From contig NC_065577.1 in assembly GCF_937616625.2 (NCBI RefSeq), positions 26,487,501 to 26,551,500 of the forward strand: a DNA stretch of 64,000 bases, in the 5' to 3' direction. The translations under genes and the position numbers were made by a program. This document shows, piece after piece, positions 1-13,700 of this stretch (position 1 is its first letter; the number at the start of each line of letters is the position of its first letter). This DNA is from Mercurialis annua (Eukaryota; Streptophyta; Magnoliopsida; Malpighiales; Euphorbiaceae). The notes under the pieces are model-generated. The model was not told the origin of the DNA, did no database searches, and was given only the letters and a program-made list of their open reading frames with translations.

Positions 1-3000
1 TTTGTAAACGTTTGGCTTAAATCGCTAAAAAAATGAAATGTTTGGATTTTTTTCGTAACGTTTGTAAACGTTTTGCTTAAATCGCTAAAAAGGTGAAAAG
101 TTTGGATTTGTTAAAGTAACGTTTGTAAACGTTAGGCTTAAATCGCTAAAAGGGTAAACGTTTGCTTTTGCTCCATAACGTTTATAAACGTTTGGCTAAA
201 AATCGCCAAATAGTGGAAACGTTTGGTTTTATTTCATAACGATTGTAAACATTTGGCTTAAATCGGTAAAAAGGTGAAATGTTTGGATTTGTTTCGTAAC
301 GTTTTAAACGTTTTCTTTAATCGCTATAAATGTGAAACATTTGGATTTGTTTCGTAACGTTTTAAACGTTTGGTTTTGTTTCGTAACGTTTATAAACGTT
401 TGGCTTAGATCGCTTAAAAGGTGAAACGTTTGGATTTGTTTCATAACGTTTGTAAACAGTTGGCTTAAATTCCTAAAAAGGTGAAACGTTTGGTTTTATT
501 TCGTAACGTTTGTAAATGTTGGATTAAATAGCTAAAAATGTGAAACGTTTGGATTTGTTTCGTAACGTTTCAAACGTTTGGTTTTGTTTTGTAGAGTTTA
601 TAAATGTTTTGCTTAAATCGCTTAAAAGGTGAAACATTTGGTTTTGTTTCGTAACGTTTGTATATATTTCGCTTAAATCGCTAAAAAGGTGAAACGTTTG
701 GATTTGTTTAGAAACTTTTGTAAACGTTTTTCTTAAATCGCTAAAAAGGTGAAACATTTGGATTTGTTTCGTACCTTTTGTAAATGTTCGGCATAAATTG
801 CAAAAAATGCGAAACGTTTTTTTTTGTTCCGTAACGTTTGTAAACGTTTGGCTTAAATTGCTAAAAAGGCGAAACGTTTGGATTTGTTTCTTAACGTTTG
901 TAAAGGTTTGGCTTAAATTGCTAAAAAAGAGAAACGTTTGGATTTGTTTCGCAATGTTTGTAAACGTTTGGCATAAATCGCAAAATTGGAAAAACATTTT
1001 GATTTGTTCGTAAGGTTTTAAAAGTTTGGTTTTGTTTCGTAACGTTTGTAAACGTGTGGCTTAAGTCGCTAAAAGGGTGAAACGTTTGGATTTGCTTCAT
1101 AACGTTTGTTAACGTTTAGCTTATATCGCTAAAAATGTGAAACATTTGGATTTCTTTCGCAGTGTTAGTAAACGTTTGGCTTAAATCGCTAACAGTATGA
1201 AACGTTTGGTTTTATTCCGTAACGTTTGTAAACGTGTTTGGCTTAAATTTCTAAAAAGGTTAAACGTTGGATTTGTTTGGTAACGTTTGTAAACGTTTGG
1301 CTTCAATCACTAAAAAAGAGAAACGTTTGGATTTGTTTCGTAACGTTTGAAAACGTTTGGCTTAAATTGCTAAAATGGGGAAATCGCTAAAAAGGAGAAA
1401 CGTTTGGTTTTGTTTCGTAACGTTTGTAAACGTTTGGCTTAAATCGCTAAAAAGGTGAAACGTTTGGATTTGTTTTGAAACGTTTGTAAACGTTCGGCTT
1501 AAATAGCTAAAAATGTGAAATGTTTGGATTTGTTTCGTAACATTTGTAATCGTTTGGTTTATGTCGCTAAAAGGGGAAACGTTTAGATTTGCTTCGTAAC
1601 GTTTGTAGACGTTTGGCTTAAATTGCTAAAAAGGTGAAACGCTTGGATTTGCTTCGAAACGTTTGCACACGTTTGGCATAAATCGCTAAAAAGGGGAATC
1701 GTTTGGATTTGTTATGTAACCTTGGTAAACGTTTGGCTTAAATCGGGAAAAAGGGGAAACGTTTGGTTTTCTTTCATAACTTTTATAAACGTTTGGCTAA
1801 AAATCGCTAAAAAGGGGAAACAATTTGTTTTGTTTCATAACGTTTGTAAACGTTTGACATAAATCAGTAAAAAGGTAAAACGCTTGAATTTGTTTCGTAA
1901 TGTTTTAAACATTTGGCTTATATCGCTAAAATGGGAAAACGATTGGATTGGTTTTATTTCGTAACGTTTGTCAACGTTTGGCTTAAATTGCTAAAAAGGT
2001 GAAACCCTTTAATTTGTTTCGTAATGTTTGTAAACATTTTCTTTTGTTTCGTAACTTTTGTAAACATTTGGCTTTGTTTCGTAAGGTTTGTAAACGTTTG
2101 GCTTAAATTGTTAAAAATTTGAAATGCTTGGTTTTGTTTCGTAACGTTTGTAAACTTTTGGCTTCAATCGCTAAAAAGGTGAAATGTTTGGATTTGTTAC
2201 GTAACGTTTTAAACGTTTTCTTTAATCGCTATAAATGTGAAACGTTTGGATTTGTTTCGTAACGTTTTAAACGTTTGGTTTTGTTTCGCAACGTTTATAA
2301 ACGTTTGGCTTAAATCGCTAAAAAGGTGAAACGTTTGGATTTGTTTCATAACGTTTGTAAACGCTTGGCTTAAATTCCTAAAATGGTGAAACGTTTGGTT
2401 TTGTTTCGTAACGTTTGTAAATGTTTGGATTAAATAGCTAAAAATGTGAAACGTTTGGATTTGTTTCGTAACGTTTCAAACGTTTGGTTTTGTTTTGTTG
2501 AGTTTATAAATGTTTTGCTTAAATCGCTTAAAAGGTGAAACGTTTGGTTTTGTTTCGTAACGTTTGTATATATTTCGCTTAAATCGCTAAAAAGGTGAAA
2601 CGTTTGGATTTGTTTAGAAACTTTTGTAAACGTTTTTCTTAAATCGCTAAAAAGGTTTAACGTTTGGATTTGTTTCGTAGTTTTTGTAAATGTTCGGCAT
2701 AAATTGCAAAAAATGCGAAACGTTTTTTTTTTGTTCCGTAACGTTTGTAAACGTTTGGCTTATATCGCTAAAAAGGCAAAAATTTTGGATTTGTTTCTTA
2801 ACGTTTATAAAGGTTTGGCTTAAATTGCTAAAAAAGAAAAACGCTTGGATTTGTTTCGCAATGTTTGTAAACGTTTGGCATAAATCGCTAAATTGGAAAA
2901 ACATTTTGATTTGTTCGTAAGGTTTTAATAGTTTGGTTTTGTTTCGTAACATTTGTAAACGTTTGGCTTAAGTCGCTAAAAGGGTGAAACGTTTGGATTT

Positions 3001-4103
3001 GCTTCATAACGTTTGTTAACGTTTAGCTTAAATCGCTAAAAATGTGAAACATTTGGATTTCTTTCGTAGTGTTAGTAAATGTTTGGCTTAAATCGCTAAC
3101 AATATGAAACGTTTGGTTTTGTTCCGTAACGTTTGTAAACGTGTTTGGCTTAAATTTCAAAAAAGGTTAAAAGTTGGATTTGTTTCGTAACGTTTGTAAA
3201 CGTTTGGCTTCAATCACTAAAAAGGAGAAACGTTTGGATTTGTTTCGTAACGTTTGAAAACGTTTGGATTTGTTTCGTAACGTTTGAAAACGTTTGGCTT
3301 AAATTGCTAAAATGGGGAAATCGCTTAAAAGGTGAAACGTTTGGTTTTGTTTCGTAACGTTTGTAAACGTTTGGCTTAAATCGCTAAAAAGGTGAAACGT
3401 TTGGATTTGTTTTGAAACGTTTGTAAACGTTCGGCTTAAATCGCTAAAAATGTGAAATGTTTGGATTTGTTTCGTAACATTTGTAAACGTTTGGCTTATG
3501 TCGCTAAAAGGGGAAACGTTTGGATTTGCTTCGTAACGTTTGTAGACGTTTGGCTTAAATTGCTAAAAAGGTGAAACACTTGGATTTGTTTCGAAACGTT
3601 TGCAAACGTTTGGCATAAATAGCTAAAAAGGGGAATGGTTTGGATTTGTTATGTAACCTTGGTAAACATTTGGCTTAAATCGGTAAAAAGGGGAAACGTT
3701 TGGTTTTCTTTCATAACGTTTATAAACGTTTGGCTAAAAATCGCTAAAAAGGGGAAACAGTTTGTTTTGTTTCATAATGTTTGTAAACGTTTGACTTAAA
3801 TCAGTAAAAAGGTGAAACGCTTGAATTTGTTTCGTAATGTTTTAAACATTTGGCTTATATCGCTAAAATGGGAAAACGTTTGGCTTGGTTTTATTTCGTA
3901 ACGTTTGTAAACGTTTGGCTTAAATTGCTAAAAAGGTGAAACCCTTGAATTTGTTTCGTAATGTTTGTAAACATTTTCCTTTGTTTCGTAACTTTTGTAA
4001 ACATTTGGCTTTGTTTCGTAAGGTTTGTAAACGTTTGGCTTAAATTGTTAAAAATTTGAAATGCTTGGTTTTGTTTCGTAACGTTTGTAAACTTTTGGCT
4101 TCA

Positions 4104-6003
4104 ATCGCTAAAAAGGTGAAATGTTTGGATTTGCTTCGTAACGTTTTAAACGTTTTCTTTAATCGCTATAAATGTGAAACGTTTGGATTTGCTTCGTAAC
4201 GTTTTAAACGTTTGGTTTTGTTTCGCAACGTTTATAAACGTTTGGCTTAAATCGCTAAAAAGGTGAAACGTTTAGATTTGTTTCATAACGTTTGTAAACG
4301 CTTGGCTTAAATTCCTAAAAAGGTAAAACGTTTGGTTTTGTTTCGTAACGTTTGTAAATGTTTGGATTAAATAGCTAAAAATGTGAAACGTTTGGATTTG
4401 TTTCGTAACGTTTCAAACGTTTGGTTTTGTTTTGTAGAGTTTATAAATGTTTTGCTTAAATCGCTTAAAAGGTGAAACATTTGGTTTTGTTTCGTTTCGT
4501 TTGTATATATTTTGCTTAAATCGCTAAAAATGTGAAACGTTTGGATTTGTTTAGAAACTTTTGTAAACGTTTTTCTTAAATCGCTAAAAAGGTGAAACGT
4601 TTGGATTTGTTTCGTAGCTTTTGTAAATGTTCGGCATAAATTGCAAAAAAGCGAAACGTTTTTTTTTTCCGTAACGTTTGTAAACGTTTGGCTTAAATCG
4701 CTAAAAAGGCGAACTGTTTGGATTTGTTTCTTAACGTTTGTAAAGATTTGGCTTAAATTGCTAAAAAAGAGAAACGTTTGGATTTGTTTCGCAATGTTTG
4801 TAAACGTTTGGCATAAATCGCTAAATTGGAAAAACATTTCGATTTGTTCGTAAGGTTTTAAAAGTTTGGTTTTGTTTCGTAACGTTTGTAAACGTTTGGC
4901 TTAAGTCGCCAAAAGGGTGAAACGTATGGATTTGCTTCATAACGTTTGTTAACGTTTAGCTTAAATCGCTAAAAATGTGAAACATTTGGATTTCTTTCGT
5001 AGTGTTAGTAAACGTTTGGCTTAAATCGCTAACAATATGAAACGTTTGGTTTTGTTCCGTAACTTTTGTAAACGTGTTTGGCTTAAATTTCTAAAAAGGT
5101 TAAACGTTGGATTTATTTTGTAACGTTTGTAAACGTTTGGCTTCAATCACTAAAAAGGGGAAACGTTTGGATTTGTTTCGTAACGTTTGAAAACGTTTGG
5201 CTTAAATTGCTAAAATGGGGAAATCGCTAAAAAGGTGAAACTATTGGTTTTGTTTCGTAACGTTTGTAAACGTTTGGCTTAAATCGCTAAAAAGGTGAAA
5301 CGTTTGGATTTGTTTCGAAACGTTTGTAAACGTTCGGCTTAAATCGCTAAAAATGTGAAATGTTTGGATTTGTTTCGTAACATTTGTAAACGTTTGGCTT
5401 ATGTCGCTAAAAGGGGAAACATTTGGATTTGCTTCGTAACGTTTGTAGACGTTTGGCTTAAATTGCTAAAAAGGTGAAACACTTGGATTTGTTTCGAAAC
5501 GTTTGCAAACGTTTGGCATAAATGGCTAAAAAGGGGAAACGTTTGGATTTGTTTAGTAACCTTGGTAAACGTTTGGCTTAAATCGGTAAAAAGGGGAAAC
5601 GTTTGGTTTTCTTTCATAACGTTTATAAACGTTTGGCTAAAAATGGCTAAAAAGGGGAAACAGTTTGTTTTGTTTCATAACGTTTATAAACGTTTGACTT
5701 AAATCAGTACAAAGGTGAAACGCTTGAATTTGTTTCGTAATATTTTAAACATTTGGCTTATATCGCTAAAATGGGAAAACGTTTTTGGTTTTATTTCGTA
5801 ACGTTTGTAAACGTTTGGCTTAAATTGCTAAAAAGGTGAAACCCTTGAATTTGTTTCGTAATGTTTGTAAACATTTTCCTTTGTTTCGTAACTTTTGTAA
5901 ACATTTGGCTTTGTTTCGTAAGGTTTGTAAACGTTTGGCTTAAATTGTTAAAAATTTGAAATGCTTGGTTTTGTTTCGTAACGTTTGTAAACTTTTGGCT
6001 TCA
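4104..6003 (+). repeat. HOR-A copy 3
   Basis: This 1.9-kb higher-order unit appears essentially identical by eye to the next copy. The difference I found is a homopolymer of 10 T near 4,659 that is 11 T in copy 4 near 6,559. Copies 1 and 2 carry many more differences from this one. The pair therefore looks like a very recent duplication. Confidence 0.85.
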
Positions 6004-7785
6004 ATCGCTAAAAAGGTGAAATGTTTGGATTTGCTTCGTAACGTTTTAAACGTTTTCTTTAATCGCTATAAATGTGAAACGTTTGGATTTGCTTCGTAAC
6101 GTTTTAAACGTTTGGTTTTGTTTCGCAACGTTTATAAACGTTTGGCTTAAATCGCTAAAAAGGTGAAACGTTTAGATTTGTTTCATAACGTTTGTAAACG
6201 CTTGGCTTAAATTCCTAAAAAGGTAAAACGTTTGGTTTTGTTTCGTAACGTTTGTAAATGTTTGGATTAAATAGCTAAAAATGTGAAACGTTTGGATTTG
6301 TTTCGTAACGTTTCAAACGTTTGGTTTTGTTTTGTAGAGTTTATAAATGTTTTGCTTAAATCGCTTAAAAGGTGAAACATTTGGTTTTGTTTCGTTTCGT
6401 TTGTATATATTTTGCTTAAATCGCTAAAAATGTGAAACGTTTGGATTTGTTTAGAAACTTTTGTAAACGTTTTTCTTAAATCGCTAAAAAGGTGAAACGT
6501 TTGGATTTGTTTCGTAGCTTTTGTAAATGTTCGGCATAAATTGCAAAAAAGCGAAACGTTTTTTTTTTTCCGTAACGTTTGTAAACGTTTGGCTTAAATC
6601 GCTAAAAAGGCGAACTGTTTGGATTTGTTTCTTAACGTTTGTAAAGATTTGGCTTAAATTGCTAAAAAAGAGAAACGTTTGGATTTGTTTCGCAATGTTT
6701 GTAAACGTTTGGCATAAATCGCTAAATTGGAAAAACATTTCGATTTGTTCGTAAGGTTTTAAAAGTTTGGTTTTGTTTCGTAACGTTTGTAAACGTTTGG
6801 CTTAAGTCGCCAAAAGGGTGAAACGTATGGATTTGCTTCATAACGTTTGTTAACGTTTAGCTTAAATCGCTAAAAATGTGAAACATTTGGATTTCTTTCG
6901 TAGTGTTAGTAAACGTTTGGCTTAAATCGCTAACAATATGAAACGTTTGGTTTTGTTCCGTAACTTTTGTAAACGTGTTTGGCTTAAATTTCTAAAAAGG
7001 TTAAACGTTGGATTTATTTTGTAACGTTTGTAAACGTTTGGCTTCAATCACTAAAAAGGGGAAACGTTTGGATTTGTTTCGTAACGTTTGAAAACGTTTG
7101 GCTTAAATTGCTAAAATGGGGAAATCGCTAAAAAGGTGAAACTATTGGTTTTGTTTCGTAACGTTTGTAAACGTTTGGCTTAAATCGCTAAAAAGGTGAA
7201 ACGTTTGGATTTGTTTCGAAACGTTTGTAAACGTTCGGCTTAAATCGCTAAAAATGTGAAATGTTTGGATTTGTTTCGTAACATTTGTAAACGTTTGGCT
7301 TATGTCGCTAAAAGGGGAAACATTTGGATTTGCTTCGTAACGTTTGTAGACGTTTGGCTTAAATTGCTAAAAAGGTGAAACACTTGGATTTGTTTCGAAA
7401 CGTTTGCAAACGTTTGGCATAAATGGCTAAAAAGGGGAAACGTTTGGATTTGTTTAGTAACCTTGGTAAACGTTTGGCTTAAATCGGTAAAAAGGGGAAA
7501 CGTTTGGTTTTCTTTCATAACGTTTATAAACGTTTGGCTAAAAATGGCTAAAAAGGGGAAACAGTTTGTTTTGTTTCATAACGTTTATAAACGTTTGACT
7601 TAAATCAGTACAAAGGTGAAACGCTTGAATTTGTTTCGTAATATTTTAAACATTTGGCTTATATCGCTAAAATGGGAAAACGTTTTTGGTTTTATTTCGT
7701 AACGTTTGTAAACGTTTGGCTTAAATTGCTAAAAAGGTGAAACCCTTGAATTTGTTTCGTAATGTTTGTAAACATTTTCCTTTGT
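6004..7785 (+). repeat. HOR-A copy 4 (partial)
   Basis: It repeats copy 3 at a distance of 1,900-1,901 bp. Identity is lost near 7,785, where TTGTTTCGTAAC becomes TTGTTTCTTAAC and family-B sequence begins. It is the last A unit before the B array. Confidence 0.8.
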
Positions 7786-10700
7786 TTCTTAACTTTTGTA
7801 AACATTTGGCTTTGTTTCGTAAGGTTCGTAAACGTTTGGCTTCAATTGTTAAAAATTTGAAATTCTTGGTTTTGTTTCGTAACGTTTGGCTGCAATCGCT
7901 AAAAACGGGACATGTTTGGATTTTTTCTGTAATATTTGTAAACATTTGGCTTCAATTGCTAAAAATGTGAAACGTTTTGTTTTATTTCTTAACCTTTGTA
8001 AACGTTCGGCATAAATCACAAAAAAGGTGAAATAGTTGGATTTGTTTCGTAACGTTTTAAACGTTAGGCTTAAATCGCTACAATGGTTAAACGATTGGAT
8101 TTGTTTAGTAATATTTTCATACATTTGGCTTCAATAAATAAAAAGTTGAAACGTTTGGATTTGTTTTGTAACGTTTGTAACGTTTGGCTTAAATCACTAA
8201 AAAGGTTAAGCATTTGGTTTTGTTTCGTAACGTTTGTAAACGTTTGGCTTAAATCTCTAAAAAGGTGAAACGTTTAGATTTGTTTCGTAACCTTTGTTAA
8301 CGTTTGGCTTAAATCGCTAAAAAGGGGAAACATTTGGTTTTGTTTCGTAACGTTTATAAACGTTAGGCTTAAATCGCTAAAAAGGTGAAACGTTTTGTTT
8401 TGTTTCGTATTATTTGGCTTAAATTGCTAAAACGATGAAACGTTTGGATTTGTTTCTAACATTTTAAACGTTTGGTTTAAATCGATAAAATGGGAAAACG
8501 TTTGGATTGGTTTTGTTTCATAATATTAGTAAACGTTTGGCTTTAATTGCTAAAAAGGTGAAACGCTTGGATTTGTTTCGTAACTTTTGTAAACGTTTGG
8601 CTTTTTTTTCGTAACGTTTGTAAACGTTTGGCTTTGTTTCGTAACGTTTGTAAACGTTTGGCTTAAATTGCTATAATGGTGAAATATCTGGATTTGTTTA
8701 GTAATGTTTTTAATAATTTGGCTTCAATAAATAAAAAGCTGAAACGTTTGGATTTGTTTTGTAACGTTTGTAAATGTTTGGCTTAAATCACTAAAAAGAG
8801 GAAACGTTTGGATTTGTTTCGCAACGTTTATAAACGTTTTTCTTAAATAGCTAAAAATGTGAAATGTTTGGTTTTGTTTCGTAACGTTTCTAAACGTTTG
8901 GCTTAAATCGTTAAATATGTAAAATGTTTGGATTTCTTTCGTAACGTTTGAAACGTTTGGATTTCTTTCGTAATGTTTGTAAATGTTCGGGTTAAATCGT
9001 TAAAAATGTGAAACGTTTGGATTTGTTTCATAACGTTAAAAACGTTTGGATTTGTTTCGTAACGTTTGTAAACGTTTGGCTTAAATCGCTAAAAATTTGA
9101 AACGCTTAGATTTATTTCGTAGTGTTTGTAAACGTTTGGCTTAAATCGCTAAAATGGGGAAACGTTTTAAATTGTTCCGTAAAGTCTCTAAACGTTTGGC
9201 TTAAATCGCTAAAAAGGGGAAACGTTTGTTTTTGTTTTAAACGTTTGGATTTGATTCGAAACGTTTGGATTTGTTTCGTAACGCTTGTAAACGTTTGGCT
9301 TAAATCTCTAATAATGTGAAACGTTGGATTTGTTTCGCAACGTTTTAAACGTTTGGTTTTCTTTCGTAACGTATGTAAACGTTTGGCTTAAATCGCTAAA
9401 AAGGTGAAACGTTTGGTTTTGTTTCGTAACATTTGTAAACGTTTAGCCTAAATAGCTAAAAATGTGAAATGTTTGGATTTGTTTCGTAACGTTATAAACA
9501 TTTGGCGTAAATCGCTAAAAATGTGAACATTTGGATTTGTTTCGTAACGTTTTAAACGTTTGGTTTTGTTTCGAAACATTTATAAACATTTGGCTCAAAT
9601 CGCTAAAAAGACGAAACGTTTGGTATTGTTTCGTAACGTTTGTAAACGTTTGGCTTAACTTGCTAAAAAGGTAAAACGCATTGTTTTGTTTCGAAACCAT
9701 TGGCTTAAATCGCTAAAAATGTGAAACGTTTGGTTTTGTTCCGTAACGTTTTTAAACGTTTGGCTTAAATCGCTAAAAAGGTGAAATGTTTGGATTTGTT
9801 TTGTAACTTTTGTAAACGTTTGGCTTCAATTGCTAAAAAGGTGAAACGTTTGGTTTTGTTTAGTAACGGTTGTAAATGTTCAGCTTAAATTGCTAATAAT
9901 GGGAAACGTTTGTTTTTGCTCCGTAACTTTTCAAAACGTTTGGCTTAAAAAGCAAAAAAGGTGAAACGTTTGGATTTGTTTCGTAACGTTTGAAAACGTT
10001 TGGCTTATATTGCTAAAAAAAGGCAAACGTTTGGATTCCTTTCGTAACATTTGTAAACGTTTGGCATAAATCTCTAAAATGGAGAAACGTTTGGATTTAT
10101 TTTGTAACGTTTTAAACGCTTGGTTTTGTTTCGTAACGTTTGTAAACATTTGGCTTAAGTCGCTAAAAGGGTGAAACGTTTTGATTTTTTCGTAACGTTT
10201 TTAAATTGTTGGCTTATATCGCTAAAAAGGTGAAACGTTTGGATTTGTTTCATAGCGTTTGTAAACGTTTGGCTTAAATAGCTAAAAATGTGAAACGTTT
10301 GGTTTTGTTCCGTAACGTTTGTAAACGTGTTTGGCTAAAATTTCTAAAAAGGTTAAACGTTTGGATTTATTTCGTAACGTTCGTAAACGGTTGGCTTCAA
10401 TCGCTAAAAAGGGGAAACGTTTGGATTTGTTTCGTAATGTTTGCAAACGTTTGGATTTGTTTCGTAACGTTTGTAAACGTTTGGCTTAAATCGCTAAAAA
10501 GGTGAAACGTTTGGTTTTGTTTCTTAACGTTTGTAAACGTTTGGCTTAAATCGATAAAAAGGTGAAACAATTGGATTTGTTTCATAACGTTTGTAAATGT
10601 TCGGCTTAAATCGCTAAAAATGTGAAAAGTTTGGATTTGTTTCGTAACGTTTCAAACGTTTGGATTTGTTTCGTAAGGTTCGTAAACGTTTGGCTTAAAT

Positions 10701-13700
10701 CGCTAAAAAGGTGAAACGCTTAGATTTGTTTCGTAACGTTTGTAAATGTTTGGCGTAAATCGCTAAAATGGGTAAACGTTTTAAATTGTTTCGTAATGTT
10801 TCTAAACTTTTGGCTTAAATTGCTAAAAAGGAGAAACGTTTGTTTTTGTTTCAGAACGTTTTAAACGTTTGGATTTCATTCGAAACGTTTGGATTTGTTT
10901 CATAACGTTTGTAAACGTTTGGCTTAAATCGCTAAAAAGGGGAAACATTTGGATTTGTTTCGTTATGTTTGCAAACGTTTGGATTTGTTTCGTAACGTTT
11001 GTAATCGTTTGGCTTAAATCACTAAAAAGGTGAAACGTTTGGTTTTGTTTCTTAACGTTTGGCTTAAATCGATAAAAAGGTGAAACAGTTGGATTTGTTT
11101 TGTAACGTTTGTAAACGTTCAGCATAAATCGCTAAAAATGTTACATGTTTGGATTTGTTTCATAACGTTTGTAATAGTTTGGCTTAAATCGCTAAAAAGG
11201 GGAAATATTTGGATTTGTTTCGTAACATTTGTAAATGTTTGGCTTAAATTGCTAAAAAGGCGAAACGTTTGGATTTGTTTTGTAACGTTTGTAAAAGTTT
11301 GTCTTAAATCGCTAAAAAGGTGAAACGTTTGGATTTGTTTAGTAACCTTTGTAAACGTTTGGCTTAAATCGGTAAAAAGGGGAAACATTTGGTTTTGTTT
11401 CGTAACGTTAATAAACGTTTGGCTTAAATCGCTAAAAAGGGGTAACGTTTGGTTTTATTTCGTTTCGCTTGTAAACATTTGGCTTAAATCGGTAAAATGT
11501 GAAACATTAGGATTTTTCGTAACGTTTTTAACTTTTGGCTTAAATCGCTAAAATGGGGAAACGTTTGTTTTGGTTTTGTTTCATAACGTTTGTAAGCGAT
11601 TGGCTTAAATTTCTAGAAAGGTGAAACACTTGGAATTGTTTCGTAATGTTTAGAAACGTTTGGCTTTGTTTCTTAACTTTTGTAAACATTTGGCTTTGTT
11701 TCGTAACGTTTGTAAACGTTTGGCTTCAATAGCTAAAAGGCGAAACGTTTCGATTTGTTTCGTAACATTTGTAAACGTTTGCTTATTTTGCTAAAAAGGT
11801 GTAACGCTTGGTTTTGTTTCGTAACGTTTGTAAACGTTTGGCTTCAATCGCTAAAAAGGTGAAATGTTTGGATTTATTTCGTAACTTTTGTAAACGTTTG
11901 GCTTCAATCGCTAAAAAGGTGAAATGTTTGGATTTATTTCGTAACTTTTGTAAACGTTTGGCTTTGTTTCGTAACGTTTGTAAACGTTTGGCTGCAATCG
12001 CTAAAAACGGGAAATGTTTGGATTTTTTCTGTATTTGTAAACATTTGGCTTCAATTGCTAAAAATGTGAAACGTTTTGTTTTATTTCTTAACCTTTGTAA
12101 ACGTTCGGCATAAATCACAAAAAAGGTGAAATAGTTGGATTTGTTTCGTAACGTTTTAAACGTTAGGCTTAAATCGCTACAATGGTTAAACGATTGGATT
12201 TGTTTAGTAATATTTTCATACATTTGGCTTCAATAAATAAAAAGTTGAAACGTTTGGATTTGTTTTGTAACGTTTGTAACGTTTGGCTTAAATCACTAAA
12301 AAGGTTAAGCATTTGGTTTTGTTTCGTAACGTTTGTAAACGTTTGGCTTAAATCGCTAAAAAGGCGAAACGTTTAGATTTGTTTCGTAACCTTTGTTAAC
12401 GTTTGGCTTAAATCGCTAAAAAGGGGAAACATTTGGTTTTGTTTCGTAACGTTTATAAACGTTAGGCTTAAATCGCTAAAAAGGTGAAACGTTTTGTTTT
12501 GTTTCGTATTATTTGGCTTAAATTGCTAAAACGATGAAACGTTTGGATTTGTTTCTAACATTTTAAACGTTTGGTTTAAATCGATAAAATGGGAAAACGT
12601 TTGGATTGGTTTTGTTTCATAATATTAGTAAACGTTTGGCTTTAATTGCTAAAAAGGTGAAACGCTTGGATTTGTTTCGTAACTTTTGTAAACGTTTGGC
12701 TTTTTTTCGTAACGTTTGTAAACGTTTGGCTTTGTTTCGTAACGTTTGTAAACGTTTGGCTTAAATTGCTATAATGGTGAAATATCTGGATTTGTTTAGT
12801 AATGTTTTTAATAATTTGGCTTCAATAAATAAAAAGCTGAAACGTTTGGATTTGTTTTGTAACGTTTGTAAACGTTTGGCTTAAATCACTAAAAAGAGGA
12901 AACGTTTGGATTTGTTTCGCAACGTTTGTAAACGTTTTTCTTAAATAGCTAAAAATGTGAAATGTTTGGTTTTGTTCCGTAACGTTTCTAAACGTTTGGC
13001 TTAAATCGTTAAATATGTAAAATGTTTGGATTTCTTTCGTAACGTTTGAAACGTTTGGATTTCTTTCGTAATGTTTGTAAATGTTCGGGTTAAATCGCTA
13101 AAAATGTGAAACGTTTGGATTTGTTTCATAACGTTAAAAACGTTTGGATTTGTTTCGTAACGTTTGTAAACGTTTGGCTTAAATCGCTAAAAATTTGAAA
13201 CGCTTAGATTTGTTTCGTAGTGTTTGTAAACGTTTGGCTTAAATCGCTAAAATGGGGAAACTTTTTAAATTGTTCCGTAAAGTCTCTAAACGTTTGGCTT
13301 AAATCGCTAAAAAGGGGAAACGTTTGTTTTTGTTTTAAACGTTTGGATTTGATTCGAAACGTTTGGATTTGTTTCGTAACGCTTGTAAACGTTTGGCTTA
13401 AATCTCTAATAATGTGAAACGTTGGATTTGTTTCGCAACGTTTTAAACGTTTGGTTTTCTTTCGTAACGTATGTAAACGTTTGGCTTAAATCGCTAAAAA
13501 GGTGAAACGTTTGGTTTTGTTTCGTAACATTTGTAAACGTTTAGCCTAAATAGCTAAAAATGTGAAACGTTTGGATTTGTTTCGTAACGTTATAAACATT
13601 TGGCGTAAATCGCTAAAAATGTGAACATTTGGATTTGTTTCGTAACGTTTTAAACATTTGGTTTTGTTTCGAAACATTTATAAACATTTGGCTCAAATCG

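Larger units (their letters stand above)
1..7785 (+). repeat. 60-bp satellite, HOR family A (about 1.9-kb period)
   Basis: This is a head-to-tail array of a 60-bp monomer. Each monomer has two 30-bp halves, and both halves begin GTTTGG; one continues ATTTGTTTCGTAAC and the other CTTAAATCGCTAAAAAGG. Marker variants recur at about 1.9 kb. The motif TTTTCTTTAATCGC lies at 311, 2,216, 4,153 and 6,053 (periods 1,905, 1,937, 1,900), and GTTTCAAACG lies at about 567, 2,473, 4,410 and 6,310. Bases 1 to about 260 are satellite that does not fit the HOR phase. Approximate copies are 262-2,166, 2,167-4,103, 4,104-6,003 and a partial 6,004-7,785. Predicted ORFs of 60-157 aa here are repeat artefacts. Confidence 0.95.

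Noticed and set aside
524..997. 157-codon minus-strand ORF and many similar ORFs of 60-157 codons in the satellite
   Set aside because: They translate the 60-bp repeat in 20-residue units, occur on both strands at overlapping positions, and follow HOR copies exactly. Consistent with stop-free repeat frames rather than genes.
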